A stretch of DNA of 40,772 bases, taken from NCBI GenBank assembly GCA_031255615.1, contig JAIRSD010000137.1, positions 1-40,772 of the forward strand. The letters run 5' to 3'. The stretch comes from Treponema sp. Its GTDB lineage: Bacteria > Spirochaetota > Spirochaetia > Treponematales > Breznakiellaceae. The translations under genes were made by a program, and so were the position numbers. Under the pieces are notes generated by a model. It saw only the letters and a list, made by a program, of their open reading frames with translations. It was not told the DNA's origin and did no database searches. This document shows positions 39,056 through 40,772 of the stretch, in pieces. Numbering within the stretch: position 1 is the stretch's first letter; each line of letters begins with the position of its first letter.

Positions 39056-40181
39056 CGTTGAACAGTGTAGGAGACTTGAAATAAGTCTGGGCGTTGAAGG
39101 GCCGCAGCATCTTGGTCATGGGGCCGTTGGTCATAATGGTCATGATGATCCGGGCCGAAAGATCCGCCGAAGGCACCACCTCCAGGTTGGGAATATTTCC
39201 CACCCCCGGCTCCGGGGAATCCCGCCCCATCAGGGAAAGGGGGCAGTATACCGTATCGGTTACCATGATCCGCTTCAGAAGGCCCTCCTCCGAAAGGCTG
39301 TTAAGCCGTTTGACCGCCGGCGGTGAAAAGAGGGCGTGGACGGCGATGATGTTTATCTCCCGGGGTTTATGGGGCGTCAGAGCCCGGATGAGGCTTTCCA
39401 CCGAACCGGCGGTATCCACCATATCGTCCACGATCCATAAGACCTTTCCTTCCAGCGATTCGGCGGACAGGATGTTCACGGATTCGATAGCGTTGGCCCG
39501 GGAATAATCCCGCTGTTTATGGGCCACCACCAGGGGGGCCCCAAAGGAATTGGCAAAATCCCGGGCCAGCTTTTCCCCCCCCGCGTCCACCGAACAGAAG
39601 GCCCAGTTTGGGCGGACCACATTCTCCAGGGTTTCCATGTTTCGGATATATGTGTCGCAGAGGTACTGCTTCAACAGGGTGAGGGCGGGAATGTCGTCCA
39701 CAGTACAAAGGGTGGGATCGATCATGGACCGGGATTTATCCGAGTGGAGCTGGTAGGTAACAAAATGCCGGACTCCCAGGCTGGTTAGTATCTTTAAGTG
39801 CACCCAAAGGCCCACGGATCCGCGGCGGGTGGTACGGTCGGAACGGGCGCAGGAAACGTAGGGTTCAAAGACCAGAATCCGGTCCGCCTGGGATCTTTTT
39901 AGGGCGTCCAGGGTATGGTACAGCTCTATCTTGGCTTCCTCCACCCCGATTTTCGCCTCGTTCCGGGCGCAGCTGCTGAAAAGCACCACTTCCTTGCCCC
40001 GGATGGAACTGTCCAGGACCACCTCCGTTTCGCCGTCGGCGAAACGGTCGGTATGGAGAAGCTCGACCCTGTTTATTTCTTCCACGGAAGATTGGAATCT
40101 GGCGAATTTGGAAAGCTGCCGCATAACTCGGGAAGCGTAGTCCCGCATTGATCTGGTGGCGGTAACAATAAAATCCCTCAT
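39042..40181 (-). CDS. prs: ribose-phosphate pyrophosphokinase (PRPP synthetase)
   Basis: Makes PRPP from ribose-5-phosphate and ATP for nucleotide, histidine and tryptophan synthesis. Landmarks are FADGETEVVLDSSIRG, the FEPYVSCARSDRTTRRGSV region (ATP site), YQLHSDKSRSMID and the PRPP loop VLWIVDDMVDTAGS (about 248-260). At 379 residues it is about 60 longer than the common 315-residue enzyme, with extra sequence around 155-200 and at the C-terminus. The ATG lies 7 nt after a TGCTAAACT extended -10 and has no Shine-Dalgarno. Its last codons coincide with the end of a family-2 repeat. Family-1 tails flank the gene as an inverted pair. Confidence 0.93.
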   Translation of the reverse strand: MRDFIVTATRSMRDYASRVMRQLSKFARFQSSVEEINRVELLHTDRFADGETEVVLDSSIRGKEVVLFSSCARNEAKIGVEEAKIELYHTLDALKRSQADRILVFEPYVSCARSDRTTRRGSVGLWVHLKILTSLGVRHFVTYQLHSDKSRSMIDPTLCTVDDIPALTLLKQYLCDTYIRNMETLENVVRPNWAFCSVDAGGEKLARDFANSFGAPLVVAHKQRDYSRANAIESVNILSAESLEGKVLWIVDDMVDTAGSVESLIRALTPHKPREINIIAVHALFSPPAVKRLNSLSEEGLLKRIMVTDTVYCPLSLMGRDSPEPGVGNIPNLEVVPSADLSARIIMTIMTNGPMTKMLRPFNAQTYFKSPTLFNEGLV

Positions 40182-40188
40182 TATGTTT

Positions 40189-40197
40189 AGTTTAGCA
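40189..40197 (-). promoter_or_regulatory. extended -10 promoter of prs, leaderless geometry
   Basis: On the minus strand TGCTAAACT (40197-40189) is followed after exactly seven bases by the prs ATG (40181). This is the same arrangement as trpR. No ribosome-binding site exists between. Confidence 0.55.
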
Positions 40198-40238
40198 CGA
40201 AACGCGGGGGAAGATTAAGCGGGGCCGGATGAATCCCG

Positions 40239-40403
40239 GCGGCCTCCGTTTTTGGGTTTCGCGGCGGGACCGCGAAACCCCACGGGGCGGGTAAGTTTTT
40301 CCAGGTTTTTTGTTCCGCAAAAAACCAGGAAGGCGCAAACCGGCAAGGATGCCGAACCAAAACGCTGCGCGTTTTGGTTTTCGGAGTTTGGGGCAACGCC
40401 CCA
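40239..40403 (-). repeat. Family-1 repeat tail, copy H (interrupted by IS element)
   Basis: Reverse complement of the copy G tail (about 38712-38875), with fewer than ten visible differences in about 160 bases. Hairpins with arms GGGTTTCGCGG, CCAGGTTTTTT and AAACGC and the GGC-ATCCTT-GCC module are kept. Identity stops abruptly at GGGGCAACGCCCC (about 40402), where the IS4-type sequence begins. In copy G the next bases complete the palindrome (AAACTCC). Confidence 0.82.
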
Positions 40404-40420
40404 TGTGCACTAACTTAGTA

Positions 40421-40449
40421 GTGACAAATCGTTGGGTTAACGGTATACT
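40421..40449 (+). promoter_or_regulatory. promoter of the IS4-type transposase
   Basis: GTGACA (40421-40426), a 17-nt spacer and TATACT (40444-40449) make a strong sigma70-like promoter. CCGGAGG (40460-40466) is the ribosome-binding site for the ATG at 40475. Confidence 0.6.
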
Positions 40450-40474
40450 ATAAAACATGCCGGAGGTTTGTAGT

Positions 40475-40772
40475 ATGCCATCGATAGCCCAGTTACTGCC
40501 GTTGCTCGGAGAGGATTACGAACGAAAATGCATCGAACTGGGAATTATACGGCGCGCGCGGGAAATCAAAACACCCGCGGATTTAATGATGCTCTGTCTG
40601 TTCCATCTGCTTAACGGAGTGTCGCTTGTCGCGGTCAGTACGGTTGCGTTCACCCTGAAAATAGGAAATTTCAGCGACGCGGCGTTTATGAAAAAGTTCG
40701 CCAAATGCGGCGGATGGTTCAAACAGATAAGCGCGGGCCTGGCGCTCAGCGGGTTAATTTCATATCCGAAAC
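40475..40772 (+). CDS. IS4-family transposase, N-terminal part (cut by window edge)
   Basis: The 99 visible codons read MPSIAQLLPLLGEDYERKC, then IELGIIRRAREIKTPADLMM, LCLFHLLNGVSL, NFSDAAFMKKFAKCGGWF and end KQISAGLALSGL. This is the N-terminal dimerisation/DNA-binding region common to many IS4-type transposases; the DDE catalytic domain would follow beyond the edge. ATG 40475 is chosen over the in-frame ATG at 40457 because GGAGG lies 8 nt before it. Codon use is less GC-biased than in neighbouring genes, consistent with recent arrival. Confidence 0.8.
   Translation, partial: MPSIAQLLPLLGEDYERKCIELGIIRRAREIKTPADLMMLCLFHLLNGVSLVAVSTVAFTLKIGNFSDAAFMKKFAKCGGWFKQISAGLALSGLISYPK

Larger units (their letters stand above)
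40404..40772 (+). mobile_element. left part of an IS4-family insertion sequence
   Basis: From about 40404 the sequence no longer matches the family-1 repeat and becomes less GC-rich. It holds a promoter, a ribosome-binding site and the start of an IS4-type transposase. The right end is outside the window, so terminal inverted repeats and target duplication cannot be checked. Confidence 0.7.

Noticed and set aside
752..40403. CRISPR array or integron cassette array
   Set aside because: Spacing is kilobases, the repeats are not identical short direct repeats and no cas or integrase gene is visible. Unlike attC sites, the tags do not show a GTTRRRY core.
1..40772. tRNA, rRNA or prophage genes
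   Set aside because: Scanning by eye found no CCA-ended cloverleaf, rRNA signature or phage structural gene. A covariance search would be needed to exclude a tRNA in the GC-rich gaps.

Overview
This is a GC-rich (about 60 % by eye) bacterial chromosome segment that looks like a spirochaete close to Treponema, probably of the host-associated, termite-gut type. The evidence is gene order: rpsF-ssb-rpsR-(DUF2232)-rplI-dnaB on the plus strand, and rpsB-tsf-frr-uppS-cdsA-dxr-rseP on the minus strand with no pyrH between tsf and frr. As far as I recall, both orders occur in Treponema pallidum. Many secreted proteins of unknown function with TPR, WD40 or NHL repeats fit this too. Assignment below the phylum is inference.

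Layout. 1-554: 5' part of larE (minus). 555-1376: two head-to-head copies of a palindromic repeat, then the promoter of the ribosomal/replication operon (1377-5987). 6401-6697: a lone ComFB-family gene with a 13-bp tandem repeat in its leader. 6700-15268: a minus-strand block with a secreted beta-propeller protein, RseP, isoprenoid and phospholipid enzymes, and translation factors. 15503-18540: maf and the biotin ECF transporter bioY-bioM-bioN. 18991-25393: an iron-sulfur flavoprotein, a galactokinase-like GHMP kinase, surE, a TPR protein, a secreted TPR/NHL/VWA protein and a bacteriohemerythrin. 25679-29120: a GT4 glycosyltransferase, a cysteine desulfurase and thiI, which together suggest tRNA thiolation plus a polyprenyl-linked glycan step. 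29561-34766: thrA, a lipoprotein, a TrpR-type repressor, gph and rpe. 34827-38490: a tightly coupled run of three envelope proteins of unknown function plus dtd. 39042-40181: prs. 40475 to the right edge: the start of an IS4-type transposase.

The most unusual content is between genes. Almost every long gap carries a mosaic repeat ('family 1'). It has short conserved tags (GGGCGCAT; CCGGGCTATCCGCTC; CTTCTATCCCTTGCGCGG) separated by hairpins whose sequence differs between copies while both arms stay complementary. I see seven structured copies (A-G), a tail copy (H), a head-only copy (I) and one eroded fragment. Many hairpins share a GGC-NTCCCT-GCC apex. A second dispersed repeat ('family 2', core ACCACGAAGGCGCACCAAGG) occurs three times, each beside family-1 sequence. 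Two family-1 tails form a ~160-bp inverted repeat around prs, and the IS4 element begins inside one of these palindromes.

Several minus-strand genes (trpR, prs, gph) have a -10 box only 7-8 nt before the start codon and no Shine-Dalgarno sequence, suggesting leaderless mRNAs. I found no tRNA, rRNA, CRISPR array or prophage genes.
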